DNA of 48,720 nt from assembly GCA_015493225.1 (NCBI GenBank), contig WGDO01000043.1:1-48720 (forward strand). Direction: 5' to 3'. The number at the start of each line of letters is the position of its first letter. Position 1 is the stretch's first letter. The notes beneath the pieces were generated by a model. The model had not been told where the DNA came from. It did no database searches and worked only from the letters and a program-made list of their open reading frames with translations. The DNA is from Patescibacteria group bacterium. GTDB taxonomy: Bacteria > Patescibacteriota > Minisyncoccia > Moranbacterales > DUUL01. A program made the position numbers and the translations under genes. Shown piece by piece: positions 31,708 to 41,096 of the stretch.

Positions 31708-32160
31708 ATGACATTAAAAGAAACAATTCTGAAAGATTTTATGACAGCCTTCAAGGCAAAAGATATGGTTACTAAAAATACCTTGTCCATGATTAAGTCT
31801 GAAATTGCTAACGCTGAAATTGATTTAGGCGCTAGAGAAGATGGCTTAAAAGATGATGATGTAATTAAAGTTATTAAGAGTGCTGTTAAAAAACGCAAAG
31901 ATGCCATAGAGCAATTTGAGAAGGGTGAAAATATAGAAATGGCGGAAAATGAAAAAGCAGAATTGAAAGTTTTGGAAAAATATTTACCAGAACAAATGAG
32001 TAATGAAGATATTGAAATTAAAATAAAAGAGGTGATTGAAAAAGTTGGCGCCAATTCACCATCAGATCTAGGTAAAATTATGGGAGCAGTAATGAGTGAA
32101 TTAGGGAACGAAGCCGATGGCAATACTGTTCGCGAAATAGCGAGTAAGTTATTGGTGTAA
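31708..32160 (+). CDS. yqeY: GatB/YqeY domain protein
   Basis: 150 aa, all-helical. Starts MTLKETILKDFMTAFKAKD, has the family-typical RKDAIEQFEKG and EKAELKVLEKYLPEQMS, and ends in the small YqeY helical domain related to the GatB C-terminus (DLGKIMGAVMSEL). YqeY proteins may help tRNA-dependent amidotransfer or another tRNA interaction; the role is not settled. Frequently next to rpsU, as here. Confidence 0.9.
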   Translation: MTLKETILKDFMTAFKAKDMVTKNTLSMIKSEIANAEIDLGAREDGLKDDDVIKVIKSAVKKRKDAIEQFEKGENIEMAENEKAELKVLEKYLPEQMSNEDIEIKIKEVIEKVGANSPSDLGKIMGAVMSELGNEADGNTVREIASKLLV

Positions 32161-32184
32161 ATTGTGAATCTTAAAAAGATGAAT

Positions 32185-32211
32185 AAAAAGCGGGCCTTCG
32201 GCCCGCTTTTT
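32185..32211. terminator. Bidirectional terminator yqeY / miaB
   Basis: aaaaagcgggcc - ttcg - gcccgcttttt: a near-symmetric GC stem with A and T flanks and a stable TTCG loop between two convergent genes. Confidence 0.95.
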
Positions 32212-32260
32212 AAAATTAAGATTCTTAAGACACTTAAGTTTCTTAAAAATCTTAAGAAAT

Positions 32261-33445
32261 TTAATTTTCTTCTAATAATTCTAATAACATTTTTTCCCTT
32301 TCTTTTTTAACTTTCCAAGGAATAGGGTCGCCCAGTTTGTAGGAAGCGGTACCAGGGCGAGGGGAATATTTATTTAGAAAGGCACCGGCATATTTTACTT
32401 TTTTAAAAACTTTAATAGTTTTTTCAAAGTCGTCATCAGTTTCCGTGGGGAAACCAATGATAATATCAGTGGTAATTTTGATGTTGGGAATTTCTTTTCT
32501 AACTTTAGAAATCAAATCTAGATAATATTTTTGAGTATAGGGACGATTCATATCTTTTAATACCTTATCACTTCCGGCTTGAATTGGCAGATGTAATTCA
32601 TTCGGAATATTTTTATTATTTTTAATCACCTTAATTAATTCCATTGAGCAATCCTTAGGATGTGAAGTCAAAAATTTAAAAATAATCTCCGGAAATTGCT
32701 TCGCTAAAATATCCAAAAGGGTGGCAAAATTTATTTGTTCTGAAAAACCCCCCAAAGTTCTCGTTCCTCGAACTCTGACCACCTTTACATAGGGGGTGTT
32801 GTAGGAGTTCACATTCTGCCCCAGCAAAGTTACCTCTTTGTAATTTTTATCACTTAAAATTTCAATTTCTTTGACAATCTCCTTCAAGGGTCTAGACCAT
32901 TCTCGGCCACGAGCATAGGGTACGACGCAATAAGAACAAAAATTATTACAACCGGTCATAATCGGCACCATAGCCGTCTCAGAATCTTTGTACTGAGGTT
33001 GAATTGATAAATAATCTTTATATTCCTGTTCTTCTTCTTGTAAAAGATTTAATTTTTGCAGAGCCCGCGGAAAGTCTTTAATAGAAGTAAATAAATCAAC
33101 CTTTCCTTGCAGTGTTTTTTGAAAGTCATCGCGATGAGCAGAGCAACCAGTAACAATAATTTTAGGTAGAGACTGAGTCCCTGAGGACTTTTCTTTTTTC
33201 TTCGCTAGTTTGAGGATATTATTAATTTGCCCAAAAACGCGATGTTCGGAACTGGCCCGAATACCGCAGGTATTAAAAATTATCAAATCAGCTTTAATAA
33301 CTTCTTTCGTTTTTAGTTTTGAATTATTGGTGTCATCCAGAGGAGTAAAGCCATTCTCCCTCATAAAAGTCATAATCCGCTCACTATCCGAAAAATTCAT
33401 TTGACAACCAAAGGTTTTGATGATGTATTTCATTGCAGGGTGCAT
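32261..33445 (-). CDS. miaB: tRNA-2-methylthio-N6-isopentenyladenosine synthase (MiaB-type)
   Basis: 394 aa, radical-SAM methylthiotransferase acting on A37 of tRNAs reading UNN codons. N-terminal cluster cysteines in TFGCQMN, NTCGIR and VTGCSAH; the radical-SAM cluster in GCNNFCSYCVVPYARGRE; then VTLLGQNVNSY, HLPIQAGSD and TTDIIIGFPTETDDDF. It ends about 45 residues earlier than usual after KVKKEREKMLLELLEEN, so the C-terminal TRAM RNA-binding domain is absent. An inserted stretch (about 215-230) has two VRG words. The start may be the second ATG (MKYIIKTFG) rather than MHPA. Confidence 0.92.
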   Translation of the reverse strand: MHPAMKYIIKTFGCQMNFSDSERIMTFMRENGFTPLDDTNNSKLKTKEVIKADLIIFNTCGIRASSEHRVFGQINNILKLAKKKEKSSGTQSLPKIIVTGCSAHRDDFQKTLQGKVDLFTSIKDFPRALQKLNLLQEEEQEYKDYLSIQPQYKDSETAMVPIMTGCNNFCSYCVVPYARGREWSRPLKEIVKEIEILSDKNYKEVTLLGQNVNSYNTPYVKVVRVRGTRTLGGFSEQINFATLLDILAKQFPEIIFKFLTSHPKDCSMELIKVIKNNKNIPNELHLPIQAGSDKVLKDMNRPYTQKYYLDLISKVRKEIPNIKITTDIIIGFPTETDDDFEKTIKVFKKVKYAGAFLNKYSPRPGTASYKLGDPIPWKVKKEREKMLLELLEEN

Positions 33446-33449
33446 TTAA

Positions 33450-33479
33450 TTGTATTATAATATAAGAATATGGTATAAT
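33450..33479 (+). promoter_or_regulatory. Predicted promoter of the 33510 gene
   Basis: -35 TTGTAT (33450-33455), 18-bp spacer, -10 TATAAT (33474-33479), in the short divergent region between miaB and the hypothetical gene. Confidence 0.5.
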
Positions 33480-33509
33480 AAGACAAAAGTCAAATAATAG
33501 TGTATAGTT

Positions 33510-34907
33510 ATGGAAAAAGTAAAACAGAAAATACCTCAATCATTATCCTATAAAAAATGGGGGAGTGTTTTAATAGATTTATATCGTCAAGAAATTGACA
33601 AGAGGAAATTTATGCAAGCCATGAAACTGGGTGGTTTAAATATGAATGGGGTTAATATCACCCCGTTGGATTTTTTTTCTACGACTAGAGACTTAACTAA
33701 TGAAGAAATTGAAGAGGCAATTGCTGGCTATTTGAACATAGAGAATGTTGGTAGTAACATAGAAAATATTGATAGAGCGTTGCATGATTCCAAAGAGTAT
33801 ATTATGAAGTATCTTTTACGGAAGCTGCCAAGAGAAATTATGAATTTGCAAATAAAAAGCACACAAGATGTTTTAAAGATATTTAGAAAGACAAGTACCT
33901 TGAAACCACGAGAAAATCAAGGCTTTGGTCCAGCTTATTGTGATTTGATAAAAACCATGGTTGGTAATTTTATGTTTGACAAAAAAGAATTACAATATTT
34001 AATAAAGGAGACAGAATATTTTTATAACGAAATGTTTAATGGGCATGGAGATGTGAGGCCTTTAAATGTAATTAGTAGACTTCCTAGGGATTATGATAAA
34101 ATTGTAGGAGTACAAATTGATGATTTGATTTTACCTGGTAAAAATCCAGTTACCGCAGAAACCTATTATAGGGGAAAATCTCGAAATAGTTTTGTGACAA
34201 AATTTTTAATAAAACCAGACAGTAATGTCCAAGAAGCTATTAAAGATGGAATTGGATTAAAAATAGAAGCTGATGATAGAGAGTCTATTAAATCATTAAT
34301 GGGGATGACATTAAGAGAATTATTTTTGCAATTTAATATTCAAAAAGTAGAGATTGAAAATACACGATTGTTTAACCCAGAGATGATGATTAAACTTGAA
34401 CGACAGATTAAGGATTTTGTAGAAAATTTAACATATGTCTTAGAAAAAGCAGATACTAAAAATTTAATTACTATAACAGAAGATAATAACCCTCACTCTG
34501 ATAGTCTATTTAGGGCTATTAAAATATGCGAAGGAGAATTGGAGATCCCTCGTGGAGGAGTACAGGGAGCAATGTCTATTAGGCGTAATTTTGAGGTGCA
34601 ATTTGTTTTATCCAACAATAGTAATGAAGATCATTTTTCAAATCATTATGTTTACGAAGCCAAGAAAAAATTAGCTGCTACAACTAGGGGGATAGGAACA
34701 TTTCCAGAAAGCTATTTGGACACAGTCGTTCATGAGGCGAGTTATAACTCGGGCTTAGGATTTGATAGTATTAAAAAACACTTTTTAAATACAATTTTGT
34801 CCAATGTGATATCGTCAAGGAGTAGGGCTAAACGTTTTGTTGTAAAAGAAAGAGTATTAGAATTAATGACTACGGAAATGTTTTATAGTAATGTTAAATT
34901 AAGATAA
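33510..34907 (+). CDS. Hypothetical protein, distant RelA/SpoT-like features
   Basis: 465 aa, no signal peptide or membrane segment; not recognised with certainty. In the middle, YYRGKSRNSFVTKF (219-232) followed by KDGIGLKIEADD (245-256) recalls the K-S-x-S-x-x-K and D-x-x-G-x-R/K pattern of RelA/SpoT-type nucleotidyltransferases. Later, RRNFEVQFVL (358-367) and His375/His379 resemble the vEiQ-H element of the same fold. The N-terminal ~190 residues are helical and unlike the (p)ppGpp hydrolase domain. This is a by-eye resemblance; it could be an unrelated CPR family. Adjacent small acetyltransferase-like gene 32 nt downstream. Confidence 0.5.
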   Translation: MEKVKQKIPQSLSYKKWGSVLIDLYRQEIDKRKFMQAMKLGGLNMNGVNITPLDFFSTTRDLTNEEIEEAIAGYLNIENVGSNIENIDRALHDSKEYIMKYLLRKLPREIMNLQIKSTQDVLKIFRKTSTLKPRENQGFGPAYCDLIKTMVGNFMFDKKELQYLIKETEYFYNEMFNGHGDVRPLNVISRLPRDYDKIVGVQIDDLILPGKNPVTAETYYRGKSRNSFVTKFLIKPDSNVQEAIKDGIGLKIEADDRESIKSLMGMTLRELFLQFNIQKVEIENTRLFNPEMMIKLERQIKDFVENLTYVLEKADTKNLITITEDNNPHSDSLFRAIKICEGELEIPRGGVQGAMSIRRNFEVQFVLSNNSNEDHFSNHYVYEAKKKLAATTRGIGTFPESYLDTVVHEASYNSGLGFDSIKKHFLNTILSNVISSRSRAKRFVVKERVLELMTTEMFYSNVKLR

Positions 34908-34939
34908 AATAGTATTGAATAATATAATAAATTAACTAT

Positions 34940-35311
34940 ATGCAAGAGGCAAGATTATATGAGGTAAATAAAGAGAGGCGAAATAAAAATATTTTTTTTA
35001 ATGTTTTTAATAAAGATAAAAAAACAATTGGTGAAATTAAAATAGAAGATACTGGAATTGACAAAGAAACTGGGCAAAAATATTATTCCCTTAAAACAAT
35101 AAATTCTTTTAATGAAGGAAGGGGAGTGATAAGTGCCATATTGGATGAGGTGGAAAAATTTGCCAAAGAGCAAAATGCTATTGTTAGTACTATATTATGG
35201 AATTTAGAATTAGAAAGAGCTTTTAAAAAAAGAGGTTGGCAGGAATTGACTCGTACAGATTCTAAAATATGGTTACAGTATAATCCAAATGATATAGATA
35301 ATAAAAAATAG
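34940..35311 (+). CDS. Small GNAT-like acetyltransferase (tentative)
   Basis: 123 aa. After a beta-rich first half (FFNVFNKDKKTIGEIKIED), the segment FNEGRGVISAILDEVEKFAKEQNA resembles the acetyl-CoA-binding strand-loop-helix of GNAT enzymes (the Q/RxxGxG/A position reads NEGRGV). It is followed by STILWNLELERAFKKRGWQEL, similar to the N-x-x-a-x-x-x-y-x-k-x-G-F ending of the fold. Substrate unknown. It is shorter than typical GNATs (~150 aa), so the first strands may be missing. Likely co-transcribed with the preceding hypothetical gene. Confidence 0.5.
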   Translation: MQEARLYEVNKERRNKNIFFNVFNKDKKTIGEIKIEDTGIDKETGQKYYSLKTINSFNEGRGVISAILDEVEKFAKEQNAIVSTILWNLELERAFKKRGWQELTRTDSKIWLQYNPNDIDNKK

Positions 35312-35333
35312 TCAATATAATTGACTATTTTTT
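35307..35333. terminator. Terminator between convergent genes
   Basis: aatagtcaat - ata - attgactatt followed by a T run; it overlaps the stop of the acetyltransferase-like gene and faces thrS. Confidence 0.8.
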
Positions 35334-35348
35334 ATTGTTAAATAGATA

Positions 35349-37142
35349 TTATTTCTCTTTCTTAATTTTTTCCAAAAACTCCTCTACCGACATAGTTTTT
35401 TGTTCCTTGGTTCCGAATTGGCGGATTGTAATGGTTTTGTCGGAGACTTCTTTTTCACCAAGAATAAATAGATAGGGAATTTTTTGTTTGGAAGCCAGGG
35501 CAATTCTTTTGCCCAGACCTTCGTCTTGATTGTGAATTTCCGTTCGTAGACTTTCTTGACGTAAAACTGCATTAACTTTTTCAGTGTAGTCAGAAAATTT
35601 TTCCGAAACCGGCAAAAGGGCCACCTGCACCGGTGCTAACCAAAAAGGAAACGCTCCAGCATAATGCTCAATTAAAACACCCATAAATCTTTCCAGAGAG
35701 CCGAGTAGGGCGCGGTGAATAATAAATGGCTGTTGTTCTGTCCCTTTGTCGTTAGTGTAAGTCATTTGAAATCTTTCCGGTAAATTAAAGTCAAACTGAA
35801 TGGTGGAAAGTTGCCAATAACGACCAATAGCGTCTTTTACTTTAAAGTCAATCTTAGGACCATAGAAAGCCGCTTCACCGATTTCTTCAGTGTAATCAAG
35901 ATTTTGTTTTTCCAAAACCTCTCGAATTGTCTTTTCGGCTACTTCCCATTTTGCATCTTCTCCTAAATATTTATCACTTTTTTTATCTCGAAAGGAAGCA
36001 TAAATTTTCATCTCAAATCCGAAAGTTTCTCCCAATACAAATTGAACGAAATCAATTATTTGTTTCATTTCTTCCGCCAATTGTTCTTTGGTGCAAATGA
36101 TATGAGCATCATCCTGAGTAAAACCACGTACTCGAGTTAGTCCCCCCAGTTCGCCTTTTTTCTCATAGCGGTAAACCGTGCCAAACTCATAATATTTCAA
36201 GGGCAATTCACGATAAGAATGTTTATCATCTTTGTAAATAGAAACATGGAAGGGACAATTCATCGGCTTTAATAAATATATTTCACTTTCTTTGGTTTGT
36301 CTTTTGTCTTGCCAATCTTCCAAAGTTTGTCCCAGTTCCATCGGTGGGAACATAGAGTCGTTATAAAAGCCCCAATGACCAGAAGTCTCCCAGAGAGTTT
36401 TTTTACCAATATGCGGAGTGATAACGGGAACATAATTTCTTTTTAGCTGTTCGTCTTCAAACCATCGTTTCAGAGTGTTTAAAATAGCAGCTCCTTTTGG
36501 TTTCCAAAGAGGAAGGCCAGCACCAACATTTTGGTCAATGGTAAATAAATCTAATTCTTTGCCTAATTTACGATGGTCTCGTTTTTTAGCTTCTTCCTGT
36601 TGGAATAGATATTGTTTCAACTCTTTTTTGTTGTTAAAAACTACCCCATAAATTCTTTGTAATTGTTGGTTATTTTCGTCCGCCTTCCAGTAAGCCCCGG
36701 AAATTTTGGTTAACTTAAAAGCGCTCGGATCAATCTCTCCCGTTGATTCTAAATGAGGCCCCTTGCAAAGGTCAACCAACGGTCCCGATTTGTAGACACT
36801 AACCATCTTTTCTCCTTTTTCCGCCAAATCTTTAATCAATTCCACTTTCAAGGGTTGGTCAACTTTTTGAAAATGTTCCAGAACATCCTTAATAGACATT
36901 TCTTTCATTTCAAACTTATAATTTTCCTTAATGATTTTCTTCATCTTTTCCTCCAAAATTTCCAAATCTTCTGGAATTAGAGTGCGAGGTAAATCAAAAT
37001 CATAGTAAAATCCATTTTCTATGGCTGGTCCAATTCCCAGTTTAGCTTCTGGGAACATTTCCAAAACTGCCGTAGCTAAGATATGTGCCATGGAATGACG
37101 CTTGATATTCATTTTTTCTGCTTGTTTTTCTTTTTTAGACAT
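35349..37142 (-). CDS. thrS: Threonyl-tRNA synthetase (no TGS domain)
   Basis: 597 aa. Starts directly in the N2 editing region (RHSMAHILATAVLEMFPEAKLGIGPAIENGFYYDFD), with later CKGPHLESTGEI, so the N-terminal ~60-residue TGS domain is missing. The class II core has GLPLWKPKGA, LKPMNCPFHVSIY (zinc Cys), TRVRGFTQDDAHI, the motif 3 region IIHRALLGSLERF, and the anticodon-binding C-terminal domain with LPVSEKFSDY and DEGLGKRIA. Charges tRNA-Thr and edits mischarged Ser. It is preceded by a promoter and a T-box leader, so expression should rise when tRNA-Thr is uncharged. Confidence 0.96.
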   Translation of the reverse strand: MSKKEKQAEKMNIKRHSMAHILATAVLEMFPEAKLGIGPAIENGFYYDFDLPRTLIPEDLEILEEKMKKIIKENYKFEMKEMSIKDVLEHFQKVDQPLKVELIKDLAEKGEKMVSVYKSGPLVDLCKGPHLESTGEIDPSAFKLTKISGAYWKADENNQQLQRIYGVVFNNKKELKQYLFQQEEAKKRDHRKLGKELDLFTIDQNVGAGLPLWKPKGAAILNTLKRWFEDEQLKRNYVPVITPHIGKKTLWETSGHWGFYNDSMFPPMELGQTLEDWQDKRQTKESEIYLLKPMNCPFHVSIYKDDKHSYRELPLKYYEFGTVYRYEKKGELGGLTRVRGFTQDDAHIICTKEQLAEEMKQIIDFVQFVLGETFGFEMKIYASFRDKKSDKYLGEDAKWEVAEKTIREVLEKQNLDYTEEIGEAAFYGPKIDFKVKDAIGRYWQLSTIQFDFNLPERFQMTYTNDKGTEQQPFIIHRALLGSLERFMGVLIEHYAGAFPFWLAPVQVALLPVSEKFSDYTEKVNAVLRQESLRTEIHNQDEGLGKRIALASKQKIPYLFILGEKEVSDKTITIRQFGTKEQKTMSVEEFLEKIKKEK

Positions 37143-37414
37143 AATATATGATTAATTTTTAGACAAGACGCTTAAGAATCTTAAGTATCTTATAAAATAT
37201 TAAAAACCCAATATTTTTTAGAAACTAGCGAAATAGATTTAATAACAAAAAATTTATTAAATTTACTAAGGCCCACATTATGTAGGGCGGTTCCACTTAG
37301 TTTCCCAAAAATATTGGGCTCTCTTTGAAATTATCACGATAATTTCAACAGTTTCTTTTCTCTAAAACTATTTCGCAAGCTCCACGATTGGTTAGGTCGT
37401 TTCAATACTTGAAC
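37143..37414 (-). promoter_or_regulatory. T-box riboswitch leader of thrS
   Basis: On the minus strand the antiterminator is textbook: ACTAAG (37301-37296), 7-nt bulge TGGAACC (37295-37289), GCCC (37288-37285), loop, GGGC (37274-37271), CTTAGT (37270-37265). The bulge TGGA would pair with a tRNA 3' end UCCA, meaning discriminator U, as known for many tRNA-Thr. A competing terminator is formed by cccaatattttt (37318-37307) and aaaaatattggg (37218-37207) followed by T residues. Upstream hairpins include gaaattat-cgtg-ataatttc (37328-37347). The specifier codon and full stem I could not be fixed by eye. Confidence 0.8.
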
Positions 37415-37420
37415 ATCTCT

Positions 37421-37448
37421 AGTATACAACAAACTAGTAATTTGTCTA
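37421..37448 (-). promoter_or_regulatory. Predicted promoter of the T-box-thrS transcript
   Basis: Minus strand: -35 TAGACA (37448-37443, overlapping the dnaE stop), 16-bp spacer, -10 TATACT (37426-37421). Confidence 0.65.
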
Positions 37449-40400
37449 GACTATTTTAACTTTATCACTTCCCACAACACTTTTAATTTTGTTTAAAAAT
37501 TCTTCAGTGCATTTTACCTGATAATTAGTTTCCAATTTATTCCTAGAATTGGCCACAGCAAGATAAACTTTACTGTTACCTTTTTCAGCCTGAGAAATAA
37601 TTTCGGTGATTTCAGCCAGAGTGTCAGAATTAATTTCAATGGTAATATTTTTATTTTCAGGAATAGCGTTAGAACTATTATTTAAAGACTGCCGATTATT
37701 AGCTTGACCAAGGGGGGCTGTTTTAGTATTTTCATATTTTTTCAATTCTTTTTCATTGATTATCACACCACTCTCACAGAGCAATTTTGATTCCCCATCT
37801 TTTTCAGAGTAACGTCCCTTTAGCAAAACAATATTCTCCTCTTTCCATAAATCAAAATCTCTTTCCAAAACCTTAGGAAAAACCAAAACTTCCATTTTTC
37901 CCAAACTATCTTCAATGGTTGCAAAGTACATCAGTTGATTCCGACGAGTATAAATTTTATGAATTTTGGTAATAATTCCCCCAACGGTAATTCTCTGGTC
38001 TAAATGTTGGCGAGAAAGGCTGTTGATTGGCACAGCATTTTTTTGAAAAAAATCTTGAAAATTTCGAAGAGGATGGTCAGAAATATATAAGCCTAATAAT
38101 TCTTTTTCCCAAGACAAGCGTTGTTTTTTGGAAACAATCTCTGCTTGTTGTAAAACAAGCTTTGGCGCTTCTATACTTTCGGTACTATTGTCACCGGTAG
38201 AGAATAGAGAAGATTGCCCACTAGCCGTATTTTTTTGATGAGCCTTAGCATAATCCAGTAGTATTTGGATATTTGATAGTACTTTATTTCTGTGACCATC
38301 GGTAATATTATCAAATGCACCAGACTTTGACAAAGCGTCTAATGACCGTTTATTCATGTCTTTATCTTGAACTCTTTCAACAAAATTGATGATATCTTTA
38401 AACTGGCCATCCATTTTTCGTTCAGCAATGATTTTTTCAACTATATTTGTACCAACACCTTTGATAGCTTCCAACCCAAAACGAATAGTATTAAATTTTG
38501 GTTTAGGTTTATCTTTTTCAGATTTTTTTGCTAATTCTTCTTTTCGTTTTTTAATTTCTTCCGGGGTTAAAACTTTTCCATCTTCCATTTTAAGAATTTT
38601 TCTTTTGGTAACTGGATTTTTAACAACGGCAAAGGCATTAAAACTTTCATTGACATCAGGCGGTAGAACCTTAATTCCCATGGCCCGAGCTTCTTCTATT
38701 TCAATGGCTACTCGATCTGTATCCCCCTTGTCGGCGTTTAATAAAGCAGCCATGAACTGAACAGGGTAGTGAGCTTTAAGGTAAGCCGTCTGATAACCAA
38801 TCAAAGCATAACACGCTGCGTGACTTCTGTTGAAACCGTAACCGGCGAACGGCTCAATAAATGAAAATATTTTTTCGGACAAGGATCTGTCAATTCCTTG
38901 TTTTTCCGCCCCGTCAATAAATTTAATTTTCTCCTTGGCAATCATTTCCGGAATTTTTTTACCCATCGCCTTTCTTAGGACATCAGCTTCTCCACCACTA
39001 AAACCGGCAATGGCCTGGGCCATTTGCATAACTTGCTCTTGGTAAACGGCTACTCCATAAGTTTTCTCCAGGATTGGTTTTAAATTAGGATGAAGATAGG
39101 TAATTTGCTTTTTGCCATGTTTACCAGCGATAAAATCTGGAATCCATTCCATTGGTCCGGGACGATACAAGGCAACCATAGCAATGATGTCCTCAAAGGT
39201 TGTTGGTTTCAACTGTTTTAGATATCTTTTCATTCCAGCAGATTCCAATTGAAAAATTCCAGTGGTATCACCATGTTGAAAAAGTTGATAGGTTTGTTCA
39301 TCATCCAGTGGTATTTTATTTACCTCAATTATATCACCAGTGGTAGCTTTAATAATAGAAATAGCATTTTCAATGATGGTTAAATTTTTCAATCCCAAAA
39401 AGTCCATTTTTAATAAACCAATTTTTTCTACATAGGAGGCCTTAGAAGAAGCGGCATACTGAGTAACAATGGCGTTTTCGTTTTTTCCCTTTCCTTTCAT
39501 ATATTGCATTGGAGAATATTCTACCACCGGGTCAGCAGTGATTACAACTCCACAGGCATGAACCGAAGCATGGCGGGCAACTCCTTCCAATTTCAGAGCA
39601 GCGGTAATAACTTTTTTAGCATCAGCATTATTTTTATACTCAGCTTTTAACTCCTTGCTCGTTTCCAGAGCATCTGGTAATTTTGTAAAGTCCGGCACCA
39701 TCTTTGACAATTTATCACAGTAGGAATATTCCACATCTAAAACTCGGCCGGCATCACGAATGGCTGCTTTAGCCGCCATGGTTCCAAAAGTAATAATTTG
39801 AGCCACATGGTCATCACCATATTTTTTTCGAACATAGGCCAAAACTTCATCACGACGATGGTCAGAAAAGTCAACGTCAACATCAGGCATAGATATTCGG
39901 TCCGGGTTTAAAAATCTTTCAAAAAGTAAATCATACTTAATCGGGTCAATATCAGTAATTTTAGTTAGATAAGAAACAAAACTTCCCGCCGCACTACCAC
40001 GACCTGGCCCCACAGCAATTCCTTCGTCTTTCGCCCAGTTAATGAAATCAGCCACAATAAGAAAGTAAGCGTCAAAACCCATTTTAGAAATAATGCCTAA
40101 TTCATATTTTAATCGCTCCTCATGCTCCTCGGTATATTCCAGCCCTTGATCTAGATAGCGTTCTTTTATACCGGCATCGCAGAGTTTTCTTAAATAACTA
40201 GCCGGAGTAAATCCTTCCGGTACATCAAAGGAAGGCAATAAAGTTTCCCCAAATTTAATGCTAACATCACATTTGTCAGCAATTTTTTGGGTATTCTCCA
40301 GCGCCTCCGGAATGTGTCCGAAATTTTCCCACATTTCTTCCTGGGTTTTAAGATGAAGTTTGTGGTCTGTCATGGAAAGTCGATTCTCATCATTAATTTT

Positions 40401-41096
40401 TTTTCCCGTTTGAATACAAACTAAAATATCCTGAATAGCACTATCCTCTGGATAAATATAATGAAGGTCAGCTGTGGCCACCACCGGCACTCCTGTTTCC
40501 TTAGATATTTTTGTTAAACCATCATTGGCAATTTTTTGTTTTTCCAGATTTGGAAGATGCTGTAATTCTAAATAATAATTTCCTTTGCCAAAAATTTCTT
40601 GATATTCCAGAGCTTTTTTCTTGGCCGTGTCATATTTACCACCAATAACTAATTGAGAAATTTCTCCCTGTACACAACCACTCATTCCAATAATTCCCTC
40701 GGAATATTTTTTTAATATTTCCATATCAATTCTTGGCTTATAGTAAAAGCCTTCCAGGTTAGCCAGAGTAACAAGCTTCATTAAGTTTTTATAGCCAGTG
40801 TTGTTACGAGCTAATAAAGTCAGATGATAGCGGGTGTCATCAATTCCGGCTCGCTTATTTTTTCGTCCGTTGGGAGCTAAATATGTTTCACATCCTAGGA
40901 TTGGTTTAATGCCTTTTTGAACCGCCTTATCATAAAACTCCGGAACACCATACATTGTACCGTGATCGGTTATAGCAATAGAATCCATTCCCAGTTCTTT
41001 TACTCGGTCCAGGATATCATCAATTTTTCCCAACCCGTCCAACAAACTATAATGAGTGTGAACGTGGAGGTGGGTGAAGGGCTTACTTTTTGGCAT
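37446..41096 (-). CDS. dnaE: DNA polymerase III alpha subunit
   Basis: 1216 aa, main replicative polymerase. The N-terminal PHP domain has HLHVHTHYSLLDG and AITDHGTMYG. The polymerase core has GPGRGSAAGSFVSYLTKITDIDP, the catalytic PDVDVDFSDHRRDEV and YGFNRSHAACYALIGYQTAYLKAHYP. A helix-hairpin-helix region and the OB fold (RITVGGIITKIHKIYT) close the protein; the last ~90 residues carry an Asn/Ser-rich linker before a short terminal domain. It is DnaE-type, not PolC (no internal exonuclease). Proofreading would have to come from PHP or a separate exonuclease. Confidence 0.97.
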   Translation of the reverse strand: MPKSKPFTHLHVHTHYSLLDGLGKIDDILDRVKELGMDSIAITDHGTMYGVPEFYDKAVQKGIKPILGCETYLAPNGRKNKRAGIDDTRYHLTLLARNNTGYKNLMKLVTLANLEGFYYKPRIDMEILKKYSEGIIGMSGCVQGEISQLVIGGKYDTAKKKALEYQEIFGKGNYYLELQHLPNLEKQKIANDGLTKISKETGVPVVATADLHYIYPEDSAIQDILVCIQTGKKINDENRLSMTDHKLHLKTQEEMWENFGHIPEALENTQKIADKCDVSIKFGETLLPSFDVPEGFTPASYLRKLCDAGIKERYLDQGLEYTEEHEERLKYELGIISKMGFDAYFLIVADFINWAKDEGIAVGPGRGSAAGSFVSYLTKITDIDPIKYDLLFERFLNPDRISMPDVDVDFSDHRRDEVLAYVRKKYGDDHVAQIITFGTMAAKAAIRDAGRVLDVEYSYCDKLSKMVPDFTKLPDALETSKELKAEYKNNADAKKVITAALKLEGVARHASVHACGVVITADPVVEYSPMQYMKGKGKNENAIVTQYAASSKASYVEKIGLLKMDFLGLKNLTIIENAISIIKATTGDIIEVNKIPLDDEQTYQLFQHGDTTGIFQLESAGMKRYLKQLKPTTFEDIIAMVALYRPGPMEWIPDFIAGKHGKKQITYLHPNLKPILEKTYGVAVYQEQVMQMAQAIAGFSGGEADVLRKAMGKKIPEMIAKEKIKFIDGAEKQGIDRSLSEKIFSFIEPFAGYGFNRSHAACYALIGYQTAYLKAHYPVQFMAALLNADKGDTDRVAIEIEEARAMGIKVLPPDVNESFNAFAVVKNPVTKRKILKMEDGKVLTPEEIKKRKEELAKKSEKDKPKPKFNTIRFGLEAIKGVGTNIVEKIIAERKMDGQFKDIINFVERVQDKDMNKRSLDALSKSGAFDNITDGHRNKVLSNIQILLDYAKAHQKNTASGQSSLFSTGDNSTESIEAPKLVLQQAEIVSKKQRLSWEKELLGLYISDHPLRNFQDFFQKNAVPINSLSRQHLDQRITVGGIITKIHKIYTRRNQLMYFATIEDSLGKMEVLVFPKVLERDFDLWKEENIVLLKGRYSEKDGESKLLCESGVIINEKELKKYENTKTAPLGQANNRQSLNNSSNAIPENKNITIEINSDTLAEITEIISQAEKGNSKVYLAVANSRNKLETNYQVKCTEEFLNKIKSVVGSDKVKIV

